A stretch of DNA of 64,000 nt from JAKLFA01 sp964450385. Its GTDB lineage: Bacteria; Omnitrophota; Gorgyraeia; Zapsychrales; JANLHA01. The notes under the pieces were generated by a model. It had not been told where the DNA came from, did not search any database, and saw nothing but the letters and a program-made list of their open reading frames with translations. The position numbers were made by a program, and so were the translations under genes. Positions 32,085 through 39,885 of this stretch are shown in pieces. The DNA lies in assembly GCA_964450385.1 (NCBI GenBank), contig CAYVEC010000009.1, forward strand, positions 3,942 through 67,941, read 5' to 3'. The stretch's first letter is position 1; every line of letters begins with the position of its first letter.

Positions 32085-33644
32085 TCAATGTTTGAAGTGA
32101 CGGCACCCGGTCATGACCATCACGATCCCGTGCTTATCCGCCTCAGCAATCACGGCGTCATCGGCCACCGAACCGCCGGTCTGAATAATACCGGCGACGC
32201 CTGCCCGAGCCGCGGCCTGAACATTGTCGACATGAGGCAAAAAAGCGTCCGAGACCATCAGCGCCCCGCGGGCCGCCTTGCCGGCCTTGTCGATCGCAAT
32301 CTGGGCGCTCCCGACCCGGCTCGTCTGCCCGCAGCCAACACCGACGACGCGCCGCCCCTTCACGAGAATCACCGCATTCGAACGGATATGTTTGACCACC
32401 TTCCACCCAAATAAAAGGCTCTCGCACTGAGCGGCGGTCATCCGTTTTCTCGAGACCACGCGCAGCTCGTCCTTCGTGATTCCCTTCGTGTCGCGCTGCT
32501 GGATCAACATCCCCCCGTCGACCTGGCGCATATTATGAGGGGCCCCATCTCCACGATTCGTCTTCAGTTCGATGACCCGAAAATTCTGTTTCTGGCTCAA
32601 GAGTTTCAGCGCCGCCCGATCATATCCAGGCGCGATCACGCACTCCATGAACCCGCTCGCGGCAATCGCCTCAGCAGTAGCCACGTCAACTTTTTTATTG
32701 AATCCTATAATCCCGCCGAAGGCCGCCAGGGGATCCGTCCGATGCGCCGCCGTGTAGGCCTTGACCAAGGTCTCATCCTCGGCCACACCCGTCGGATTAT
32801 TATGCTTAATAATGACCGCGGCCGGGTCCTGAAAATCCCGGACAACCTCAAGGGCTGCCTGGAGATCCAAAAAATTATTAAACGACAGCTCCTTGCCGTT
32901 CAACTGCTTCATCGCCGCCAGCCCATGGGTCGAATCGGAATCATAACGATAAAACGCAGCCTGCTGATGCGGATTCTCGCCATAGCGGAGGTCCCGCTCC
33001 TTAATCAGGCAGACCTGGACCTCGCGGGGGAACTCAGTGAACGCCTTCTCACTCCGACGAGATTTTAAAAAATGATAGATCATCGTGTCATACGATGAGG
33101 TGTGTTCGAAGGTCTCAACGGCAAGGCCCATGAGGATCGAATCCGAGAGCATCCCGCTATTGGCCTGAAGCTCATCGAGGACCGCGCGATATCGTTGCGG
33201 GTTACAGACAACGGCCACGCTCCTGAAATTCTTCGCCGCGGCGCGGAGCATCGTCGGCCCGCCGATGTCGATATTTTCGATCGCCTCGTCGAAATCCACG
33301 TTCTTTTTCGACGTCACCCGCTCAAAAGGATAAAGATTGACCACGACCATGTCGATGAGGCCGATCCCATGGTCCTTGAGGGCCTGAAGATGGGACGGAT
33401 CATCACGAAGGGCCAGAAGCCCGGCATGGATCTTCGGATGCAGGGTTTTCACCCGCCCGGCCAGGATCTCCGGAGAGCCGGTATAATCCGCGACCTCAAC
33501 GACCTCGATCCCGGCCTGGGCCAGCGCCTTCGCCGTTCCGCCGGTAGATAGGATCTCCACACCCAACCCCTTCAGACCGCGCGCGAAATCAACGATTCCG
33601 GTCTTATCAGACACGCTGATCAACACACGATTGACCTTGATCAT
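32085..33644 (-). CDS. purH: Bifunctional AICAR transformylase / IMP cyclohydrolase
   Basis: A 519-residue enzyme for the last two steps of IMP synthesis. The N-terminal cyclohydrolase (MGS-like) begins RVLISVSDKTGIVDFARGLK with LSTGGTAKAL; the AICAR transformylase half has ELSFNNFLDLQAALE, the catalytic KHNNPTGVAE and the terminal DAVIAEADKHGIVMVMTG. Full length, no defect. It lies downstream of rpsU, with a strong hairpin in the gap (33686-33724). Confidence 0.97.
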   Translation of the reverse strand: MIKVNRVLISVSDKTGIVDFARGLKGLGVEILSTGGTAKALAQAGIEVVEVADYTGSPEILAGRVKTLHPKIHAGLLALRDDPSHLQALKDHGIGLIDMVVVNLYPFERVTSKKNVDFDEAIENIDIGGPTMLRAAAKNFRSVAVVCNPQRYRAVLDELQANSGMLSDSILMGLAVETFEHTSSYDTMIYHFLKSRRSEKAFTEFPREVQVCLIKERDLRYGENPHQQAAFYRYDSDSTHGLAAMKQLNGKELSFNNFLDLQAALEVVRDFQDPAAVIIKHNNPTGVAEDETLVKAYTAAHRTDPLAAFGGIIGFNKKVDVATAEAIAASGFMECVIAPGYDRAALKLLSQKQNFRVIELKTNRGDGAPHNMRQVDGGMLIQQRDTKGITKDELRVVSRKRMTAAQCESLLFGWKVVKHIRSNAVILVKGRRVVGVGCGQTSRVGSAQIAIDKAGKAARGALMVSDAFLPHVDNVQAAARAGVAGIIQTGGSVADDAVIAEADKHGIVMVMTGCRHFKH

Positions 33645-33685
33645 CTCCCGCCTTTCTGTAACACCCCTCTCCCTGCCACCAAGAA

Positions 33686-33724
33686 CAAATCCCCTCTTCC
33701 GTAATCAATGGAATAGGGGATTTG
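33686..33724 (-). terminator. Hairpin between rpsU and purH
   Basis: On the minus strand a stem of about 14 bp with one bulge (CAAATCCCCT.TTCC pairing with GGAA.AGGGGATTTG) around a 9-10-nt loop, followed by a weak T-rich run. It may partly end the rpsU transcript or protect its 3' end, lowering read-through into purH. Confidence 0.5.
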
Positions 33725-33756
33725 ACATGCCGTTACCCGTTCATGAAGAGCCCGGA

Positions 33757-33909
33757 TCAACCATGCTTTTTTCGTTTTCTCTCCGAGGGTTTTGTATAGT
33801 AGCGGCGCTCTTTGAGCTCGACAAGAAACCCCTCTTTCTGACAGAGTTTCTTGAATTGGCGCATCGCCTTTTCAAAACCGCCTCGGTCGTTGACCTTGAC
33901 TTCAACCAT
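33757..33909 (-). CDS. rpsU: 30S ribosomal protein bS21
   Basis: A 50-residue basic protein starting MVEVKVNDRGGFEKAMRQFK and ending RRYYTKPSERKRKKHG, the bS21 pattern. It acts in the 30S platform near the Shine-Dalgarno helix. The start ATG at 33909 has GGGTGAG upstream and its own strong promoter (33964-33991). Confidence 0.93.
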   Translation of the reverse strand: MVEVKVNDRGGFEKAMRQFKKLCQKEGFLVELKERRYYTKPSERKRKKHG

Positions 33910-33963
33910 AAATGTTCTCACCCGCCCTTCTTATGTAATCATCCTGATTAAAAATAGGTTTTT

Positions 33964-33991
33964 ATTATAATATAGCTTCCTAAAAAGTAAA
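33964..33991 (-). promoter_or_regulatory. Promoter of rpsU
   Basis: Minus strand TTTACT (33991-33986), 16-nt spacer, TATAAT (33969-33964), leaving a leader of ~48 nt. Between this and nth (34115) lie small inverted repeats (CGCCTTTCAAGGCG; GGGATT...AATCCC) of unclear role. Confidence 0.7.
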
Positions 33992-34114
33992 GGGCCACGA
34001 GCCCGATCGCCTTGAAAGGCGTTTATCCTACCACAGGTCCTTCGACCCGTCAATCGGGATTTTAGCGTGGTAATCCCAAAACAAATCTAACCCAACCGAT
34101 TGGAAGAACTAAAG

Positions 34115-34777
34115 TTACCGCTTATTCGAAACGCCACGCTGCTGACAGATATGGGCCAACGGGCAGCGCGAGCACAAGGGCGATATGGGGCGGCAGACGT
34201 TCTGACCCCACATCACGAGCATCGCATTATAATCATTCCAGTACTGCGCCGGAAGTCTGCGGCGAAGGGCCTGCTCAGTCTCCTCGGGGCTGCGCGTGCG
34301 CACATAGCCGAAACGGTTTGAGATCCGATGAACATGGGTATCGACACACATCGCGGGTTTGCCAAAACCCTCGATCAGGACCAGATTTGCTGTCTTTCGA
34401 CCTACCCCTTTCATCATCAAGAGGGTCTCGATCTCGTCGGGCACCCGGCCATCAAAACGGGACAGAATATCCTCGCAGATCCCGATGATCGTCCGCGCCT
34501 TAGTCTTATAAAAACCCACCGGATAGATCGCGGTCGCGATCGTTTCCGCCGGAAGCCGCACCATGGCCTCCGGGGTATCGGCCAGGGCAAAAAGACGTTG
34601 AGCCGCCGGAAGCGTGGTCTCATCCTTTGTCCGGAGGCTCAGGATGCACGAGATCAGGACCAAAAAAGGGCTGCGATACCGCTTGCCGACGAGCGTCACC
34701 GAAGGATCTGGGAGCGCCGCCAGGGCGGTCTTTAAAATTCTGATCACCACATGAATATTCTGATTATTCACAGCCAT
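34115..34777 (-). CDS. nth: Endonuclease III (DNA glycosylase/AP lyase)
   Basis: A 220-residue base-excision repair enzyme removing oxidised pyrimidines. The HhH-GPD core is clear: MMKGVGRKTANLVLIEGFGK with the catalytic lysine, then CVDTHVHRISNR with the catalytic aspartate. The four [4Fe-4S] cysteines are in CRPISPLCSRCPLAHIC (C-x6-C-x2-C-x5-C). Standard length. It is the last gene of the era-nnr unit. Confidence 0.96.
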   Translation of the reverse strand: MAVNNQNIHVVIRILKTALAALPDPSVTLVGKRYRSPFLVLISCILSLRTKDETTLPAAQRLFALADTPEAMVRLPAETIATAIYPVGFYKTKARTIIGICEDILSRFDGRVPDEIETLLMMKGVGRKTANLVLIEGFGKPAMCVDTHVHRISNRFGYVRTRSPEETEQALRRRLPAQYWNDYNAMLVMWGQNVCRPISPLCSRCPLAHICQQRGVSNKR

Positions 34778-34799
34778 CGGATGCCCCCGAGAAGAATGA

Positions 34800-35477
34800 C
34801 TAGGACGTCAGATGAATCCCGATATGAGAGACTAGGACGCGACCCGCGACCACGGGGCCCTGACCGCGCGCCAAACCCGTCTTCGGCTGCTGGAAGGTAA
34901 CGGTCCAATCCGCCTTGACACAGGCCCCCCAGACGCGGCCCGTCGTCGCATCGAGCCCAGATGGGACATCCAGGGCAACGACCCGGCGGGCGTTCGAATT
35001 GATCGCCTCAATCACATCCACAAAAGGGGCTTCGAGCGGCCGCGACAACCCAATACCGAAGAGGGCGTCAACCACAAGGTCTGCCGACGATATCTGCCGC
35101 CGAACAACGTCCGACACCTCACCAACACATCCGCACGGGATCTTCGACCGCTGAACCATCTCTGCGTTCACCCGGGCATCGCCCTTGAGCTGGCTGACCG
35201 GCGCGACACACAAGACCTCGACGAGGATCCCATGAAGATAAAGGTGCCGCGCGACAACATATCCATCCCCACCGTTGTTCCCCGGCCCGCAAACGACAAT
35301 GACACGGGGGTCCTGACGCCGCCGAAGGATCCGGATGATATGTTCTGCGGCGCCGCGGCCCGCGTTCTCCATCAAGACGATCGACGGGATGCCGAATTCC
35401 CTGCTCGCACGGCGATCCAGGGCCTGCATCGCCCGCGCGGACAGAGGACGCCCTGCTCCCGGCCGCACGACCCGCAT
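34800..35477 (-). CDS. nnrE: NAD(P)H-hydrate epimerase (YjeF N-terminal domain only)
   Basis: A 225-residue YjeF_N protein that epimerises damaged NAD(P)H hydrates for repair. Signature GPGNNGGDGYVVARHLYLHG and DLVVDALFGIGLSRPLE, then ALDVPSGLDATTG. It lacks the C-terminal ADP/ATP-dependent dehydratase domain (NnrD) that is often fused; that partner was not found in the window. The start may be 35477 or the in-frame 35492, which would overlap era. Confidence 0.9.
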   Translation of the reverse strand: MRVVRPGAGRPLSARAMQALDRRASREFGIPSIVLMENAGRGAAEHIIRILRRRQDPRVIVVCGPGNNGGDGYVVARHLYLHGILVEVLCVAPVSQLKGDARVNAEMVQRSKIPCGCVGEVSDVVRRQISSADLVVDALFGIGLSRPLEAPFVDVIEAINSNARRVVALDVPSGLDATTGRVWGACVKADWTVTFQQPKTGLARGQGPVVAGRVLVSHIGIHLTS

Positions 35478-35478
35478 C

Positions 35479-36420
35479 TTATCCCGCCTCATAACCCATC
35501 TCCATCAATAGCCGGTCATCATCCCGCCATCCCCGACGGGTCTTCACATGAAGGTCCAAAAAGACCTGACGCCCGAGCAGGGGTTCGAGTTCCGCGCGGG
35601 CCGCCGTGCCCACGCGCTTCAAATTCTCACCCTTGCGGCCGATCACGATCTTCTTCTGCGACTCACGTTCAACCACGATCACCGCCTCGATCCGAAAGGT
35701 GTTGCCGCGCACCGCGCGGAACCGTTCGACCACGACCGCAACAGCATGCGGGACCTCTTCTTTAAGGATTCCATATAATTTTTCTCGAATAACGTCCGCG
35801 ATCGCCATCTTCTTCGGCATATCGCTCACGGCATCCTCAGGATACAAAAAGGGGCCCGTCGGCAAATAAGAAAAGATCGCCTCATAAAGCTCATCGAGAT
35901 GGATCCCGGTCTTCCCCGACAGAGGAAGGATCGTAAAACGCTCCATCTGGTCCGCCGAGCACCCTCTGACCTGCTCCCAGAGCTTGATATAATCCGAAAG
36001 ATATCGGGCGTTCTTATCCACCTTGTTGAGGCCAAGGATGACCGGTACGTTAAGACTGTTGAGACGTTCCACAAGGCGTTCCTCATCAAGCCCGACGCGG
36101 TCCATCGTATCAACGAGATGAACGATACAGTCAACCCCGTGCATGCTGTGTTCCGTGGATTTAAGCATATACGCGTGGAGCCGGTCATCCCCATGATGAA
36201 ACCCCGGCGTATCGATAAAGACGATCTGGCCGCGCTCGTCGGTATAAACGCCCCGGATCTGCTGACGCGTGGTCTGGGGGATGTTCGAGACGATGGCGAT
36301 CTTGCTGCCAACGAGACGATTCAGCAGGGTGGATTTCCCGACGTTCGGCCGGCCGATAATCGAGGCCATCCCGCTCTTCCGCTCGGCAGTCCCTGCCCCG
36401 GGATCCTTCCGTTTAGCCAT
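35479..36420 (-). CDS. era: Era GTPase, 30S ribosome assembly
   Basis: A 313-residue GTPase that binds the 3' end of 16S rRNA during 30S maturation. G1 GRPNVGKSTLLNRL, effector region PQTTRQQIRGVYT, G3 DTPGFHHG, G4 LNKVD, and a C-terminal KH domain with IVIGRKGENLKRVG. ATG 36420 follows GGAGGAGAGG; the upstream in-frame ATG overlaps the previous gene. Confidence 0.96.
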   Translation of the reverse strand: MAKRKDPGAGTAERKSGMASIIGRPNVGKSTLLNRLVGSKIAIVSNIPQTTRQQIRGVYTDERGQIVFIDTPGFHHGDDRLHAYMLKSTEHSMHGVDCIVHLVDTMDRVGLDEERLVERLNSLNVPVILGLNKVDKNARYLSDYIKLWEQVRGCSADQMERFTILPLSGKTGIHLDELYEAIFSYLPTGPFLYPEDAVSDMPKKMAIADVIREKLYGILKEEVPHAVAVVVERFRAVRGNTFRIEAVIVVERESQKKIVIGRKGENLKRVGTAARAELEPLLGRQVFLDLHVKTRRGWRDDDRLLMEMGYEAG

Positions 36421-36676
36421 CACCTCTCCTCCGATAGACAACCACTGTTAACGCCACACAACTAAATAAGACCAAATTGATAATATTAAACGTCCGCCAG
36501 ACAACGTCCTCGGAGCGGAACCCCGACGGCGCCATGAGGACAATACAGCTCCAGACCCCGAGCGCCCACGAGAGGCTGATATCCGCTGACGATCTGCGCC
36601 GAATGATCCGCACAATGAGCGGGATGTTCCACAGCGGCAAGACGATCGCCGCAACCAGGCCGAGCGTTTCCCACAT
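36413..36676 (-). CDS. PQ-loop (SemiSWEET/MtN3-like) small membrane protein
   Basis: An 87-residue protein with three predicted helices and a PQ-loop-like stretch (LPLWNIPLIVRIIRRRSSAD then ISLSWALGVWS), as in SemiSWEET sugar carriers, which act as dimers. Gly/Pro placement fits, but substrate is not predictable. ATG 36676 is set by GGGGGG upstream. It overlaps the start of era by 8 nt and lies just after the PfkB gene. Confidence 0.65.
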   Translation of the reverse strand: MWETLGLVAAIVLPLWNIPLIVRIIRRRSSADISLSWALGVWSCIVLMAPSGFRSEDVVWRTFNIINLVLFSCVALTVVVYRRRGDG

Positions 36677-36686
36677 ACGTCCCCCC

Positions 36687-37595
36687 TTATCCCGACGGAC
36701 TAATGAACCGCTCGAGGACCGCGCGCCGCGCGTCAACATCGGCCATGGTCATCCGCGATGTCCGCGCAGCGCCGAACCCCTCGACATTGAACGAGGCGCA
36801 CGTCGTCGCGTAAAGACAGGCCTTTCGGAACACCGCCTCGCTCAACCGGCCGGCCCGCGCCAGATACCCCATGAGCCCGCCGGCAAAGGTGTCTCCCGCC
36901 CCGGTCGGATCAACGACCCGCTCCACAGGATACGCCGGAAACGAGAACACGAAATCATCTGAATAAAAAACGACCCCGTGCTCGCCCTTTTTCACCACAA
37001 TGAACCGCGGCCCCATACGCCGAAGCGCGCGGGCAGCCCGGATACAGTTCGTTTCACCGGTGAGCAGGGCAGCCTCGCCGTCATTCGCCACAAAGAGGTC
37101 CACTTTTTTCATAAGCCGCGTCACGTCCGCACGCATGGTGTTAATCCAGAGATTCATGCTGTCAAGACCCACAAATTTAGGCTTGCGCATCCGGGCAAGG
37201 AGCGTCTCCTGACCGAGCGGGTCTCCGTTCGCCAAAAAGACATACGGGATCCTCCGCTGCGCCTCGGTCACCTGGGGCTCAAAACCGGCCAGGACCCCTA
37301 ATTCCGTCCCACGTGTAATCGCACAATTCCAATTCGAGGCGTCATACTCCCCGGTCCAATGAAAGGTCTGTCCCGACCGACGCTGAAGCGACGAACAGTC
37401 AACACCGCGACGCTCAAAAAGACGGATATATTTCACAGGGAAGTCCTCACCTACCACCCCAACGACATGGGCCGGACCGAAGAGCGAGGCGCTCATCAAA
37501 AAATGCGAGGCCGATCCCCCGAGCATATCTTTTCGGACCCCTCCGGTCGTCGCGACATCATCCAAGGCCACTGTCCCCATCACCAACAGACTCAT
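36687..37595 (-). CDS. PfkB-family carbohydrate/nucleoside kinase
   Basis: A 302-residue kinase of the ribokinase fold. The C-terminal signature DPTGAGDTFAGGLMGYLA contains the catalytic aspartate and the anion hole; the N-terminal GGSASHFLMSASLFGP marks the substrate lobe. The substrate (sugar, adenosine or other) cannot be told. GGAGGAGG precedes ATG 37595. It sits between yjbQ and the PQ-loop gene in the same unit. Confidence 0.88.
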   Translation of the reverse strand: MSLLVMGTVALDDVATTGGVRKDMLGGSASHFLMSASLFGPAHVVGVVGEDFPVKYIRLFERRGVDCSSLQRRSGQTFHWTGEYDASNWNCAITRGTELGVLAGFEPQVTEAQRRIPYVFLANGDPLGQETLLARMRKPKFVGLDSMNLWINTMRADVTRLMKKVDLFVANDGEAALLTGETNCIRAARALRRMGPRFIVVKKGEHGVVFYSDDFVFSFPAYPVERVVDPTGAGDTFAGGLMGYLARAGRLSEAVFRKACLYATTCASFNVEGFGAARTSRMTMADVDARRAVLERFISPSG

Positions 37596-37697
37596 AAATC
37601 CTCCTCCTATTCATTGAAGAGTAAACCGCTTCCCAGCACCTCTTTGAGCGAGGCATTATAGCGGAGAACCTCCCGCGGCGCAAACAAAACGCCCGGC

Positions 37698-38114
37698 CTA
37701 TTCGCCAATAATCTTGACAAGGACCCGTTTCCGCCGCCGACCGTCAAATTCCCCATAAAAGATCTGCTCCCAGGGGCCAAAATCCAAACGGCCCTCCGTG
37801 ACCGCGACCACGACCTCACGCCCCATGATCTGTCGCTTCATATGACCGTCAGCATTATCTTCACCGGTATTATGACGGTATTGCGACACGGGCGCATGAG
37901 GGGCTAAGCCCTCGAGCCAATCGTCAAAATCCGCGAGCAGGCCCGCCTCATCATCATTAATGAAAACGCTCGCGGTAATATGCATGGCGTTCACCAGACA
38001 CAGCCCCTCCCGAACCCCGCTTTCGGCAAGGCATCGAAGGACCTCCGGCGTGATGTTGACGTAATCCCGCCGATGCGGGGTCGTGAACCAGAGTTCTTTC
38101 CGAAAGGTTTTCAC
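37698..38114 (-). CDS. YjbQ/UPF0047 family protein (copy 1)
   Basis: A 138-residue UPF0047 protein with the family motifs GLCLVNAMHITASVFINDDE, HNTGEDNADGHMKRQIMG and LDFGPWEQIFYGEFDGRRRK. Members may have weak thiamine phosphate synthase-like activity but the physiological role is unsettled. The start is probably GTG at 38114. A more divergent second copy lies at 47.4-47.8 kb. Confidence 0.88.
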   Translation of the reverse strand: MKTFRKELWFTTPHRRDYVNITPEVLRCLAESGVREGLCLVNAMHITASVFINDDEAGLLADFDDWLEGLAPHAPVSQYRHNTGEDNADGHMKRQIMGREVVVAVTEGRLDFGPWEQIFYGEFDGRRRKRVLVKIIGE

Positions 38115-38129
38115 GGCTGCGCCCCAGAC

Positions 38130-39869
38130 CTATTGAACACCGATAAAGACAGGCAATACCGATTTTTCCATAACAAAAAGTTGATCGAGCTGCTTTCTTA
38201 ACTCGGGATCCTGCACAACATCCCCATACTTGTTTAACACCTCACGGGCATCATCTTCCCGACCCGCAAGACGTAGGGCCTGGATCAAATAGCCGACCGC
38301 CGCATACCCGGGCTTGATCTGACAGGCATTCGTCAGATCGATGATCGCCTGATCGATATCTTTTTTAGTCAAGGCTAATCGTCCAGCCTGAATGTGTGTC
38401 GCAACAATGCCAGGGAAATCCTCAATTGACAAACGATATCGTGACTCTGCGGCATCCCTCTCACCTCTGGCCTCATGAGCCATGCCGATCGCAAAATCCA
38501 ATCTCGGATCAACAATGCCCCGACCTTCTGCTTCTGCAGCGTATTTCAAAACCTCATCCGGGTTGCTGCCCAACTTACTAATACTCAATGCAGCATATAA
38601 ATACCCTCGACCGTTCCGAGGAAAGTCTCGAATCATGTGCCGAGCAGAAACATAATTATTTCTCGTCATTCCTGTTCCAACAAAGGAAAATCCGGCACAA
38701 AGCACAAGAACAAACAAAAACAATCGTTCTGCTAAAAGCATCCGACGACGAGAAAAAAAACCGTCAAGCCTGTCCAGCAGATACACCCCAACGACAATCA
38801 GCCCCACTAAAGGAAGATAAATAAAACGATGGGCAAAAGGAGAGACAAGGGTGATCACATTTGAGACGGGGGCATAAAAAATGAGGGCCCATATCACCCC
38901 AAAAAACATCGACCGGCATTCGAGCATTTTTTTGAAATAAAAAATACCAGCCCCTAAAATAGCGAGACCAACAACAAGATCCATATTCGTCAAAATCGTA
39001 TCCACATCTTCGGCAAAAACAGGGGGAAGATACTTAACAGACCACGGAAAACAAACCACCTTAAAATAATAGCCAGCAATATGGATAATAACCAAGGCGC
39101 GCGATAATCGGTCCTGCCCCAACGGATAAAGATAGCGCAAAGCCGAGTTCGGCAAAACGTAAAAGTAAACAAACAAATAAGATGACAGGATGGCCACATA
39201 CCCAATGTATTCAAACTTAAATAACTTTATTCTTCTTGACGGGCCATCGGCCAACAACCAGTCATAAATAAGCACAAATAGCGGCAGGCCTATGGCCGCC
39301 TCCTTTGAAAAGACGGCTAAGAAATAAAAAAGCCAAGATAAGCACAACATTATCATTCCCTTGCCTCGTCGATAAGAATCGTACGTTAAAAAAGACGCGA
39401 GAACGAGACAGGTTGCCAAAAGATCAGCCCGAAACCCTACTGCACAAACCGCCTCAACCTGAATCGGATGAACGCCAAAAAGAAGCGCCGACCAAAAGGC
39501 CAGGTCTGGCTTAAGTGAAAATACGAGCACGGCGAGACGGTACACGAGAAAAACATTGAATAAATGAAAAAGAAGATTCGTTAAATGAAACCCAAAGGCG
39601 TCCTTCTTCCAGATAGCCGTATCCAAAAAATACGTCAACGATAATACCGGCCGGTAGGCCACCGAGCCCGTAATATCAGTCTCCTCATTAAAAACCCTTT
39701 CCCAATTAGATCCATACTGATTTGTAAATAGAAGCGGGATATTAGAAAGTGATTCATAAAATGAATTATTCCCGATAATCATCGTATCATCACCAACAAC
39801 GCCGTTAAACAGGCTCGGCAAAAAAACAACCGCAACCACAATCAAGGCAACCCAAATGCTTTTTTTCAT
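38130..39869 (-). CDS. GT-C-type membrane protein with C-terminal TPRs (TMTC-like)
   Basis: A 579-residue protein with ~10 membrane helices followed by TPR repeats (residues ~430-570, e.g. GIVATHIQAGRLALTKKDID). The first loop has acidic residues (VVGDDTMIIGN) and YRPVLSLTYFLDTAIW, then HLTNLLFHLFNVFLVYRLA and LLFGVHPIQVEAVCAV, the pattern of TMTC/PMT-like lipid-linked sugar transferases. A role in protein or cell-surface glycosylation is likely. Base composition is visibly more A/T-rich than its neighbours. ATG 39869 has AGGGGAAGG upstream. Confidence 0.72.
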   Translation of the reverse strand: MKKSIWVALIVVAVVFLPSLFNGVVGDDTMIIGNNSFYESLSNIPLLFTNQYGSNWERVFNEETDITGSVAYRPVLSLTYFLDTAIWKKDAFGFHLTNLLFHLFNVFLVYRLAVLVFSLKPDLAFWSALLFGVHPIQVEAVCAVGFRADLLATCLVLASFLTYDSYRRGKGMIMLCLSWLFYFLAVFSKEAAIGLPLFVLIYDWLLADGPSRRIKLFKFEYIGYVAILSSYLFVYFYVLPNSALRYLYPLGQDRLSRALVIIHIAGYYFKVVCFPWSVKYLPPVFAEDVDTILTNMDLVVGLAILGAGIFYFKKMLECRSMFFGVIWALIFYAPVSNVITLVSPFAHRFIYLPLVGLIVVGVYLLDRLDGFFSRRRMLLAERLFLFVLVLCAGFSFVGTGMTRNNYVSARHMIRDFPRNGRGYLYAALSISKLGSNPDEVLKYAAEAEGRGIVDPRLDFAIGMAHEARGERDAAESRYRLSIEDFPGIVATHIQAGRLALTKKDIDQAIIDLTNACQIKPGYAAVGYLIQALRLAGREDDAREVLNKYGDVVQDPELRKQLDQLFVMEKSVLPVFIGVQ

Positions 39870-39885
39870 GATCACCTTCCCCTGG

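Noticed and set aside
33645..33756. ZTP or purine riboswitch before purH
   Set aside because: Only a simple hairpin is visible; the conserved pseudoknot sequences are absent.
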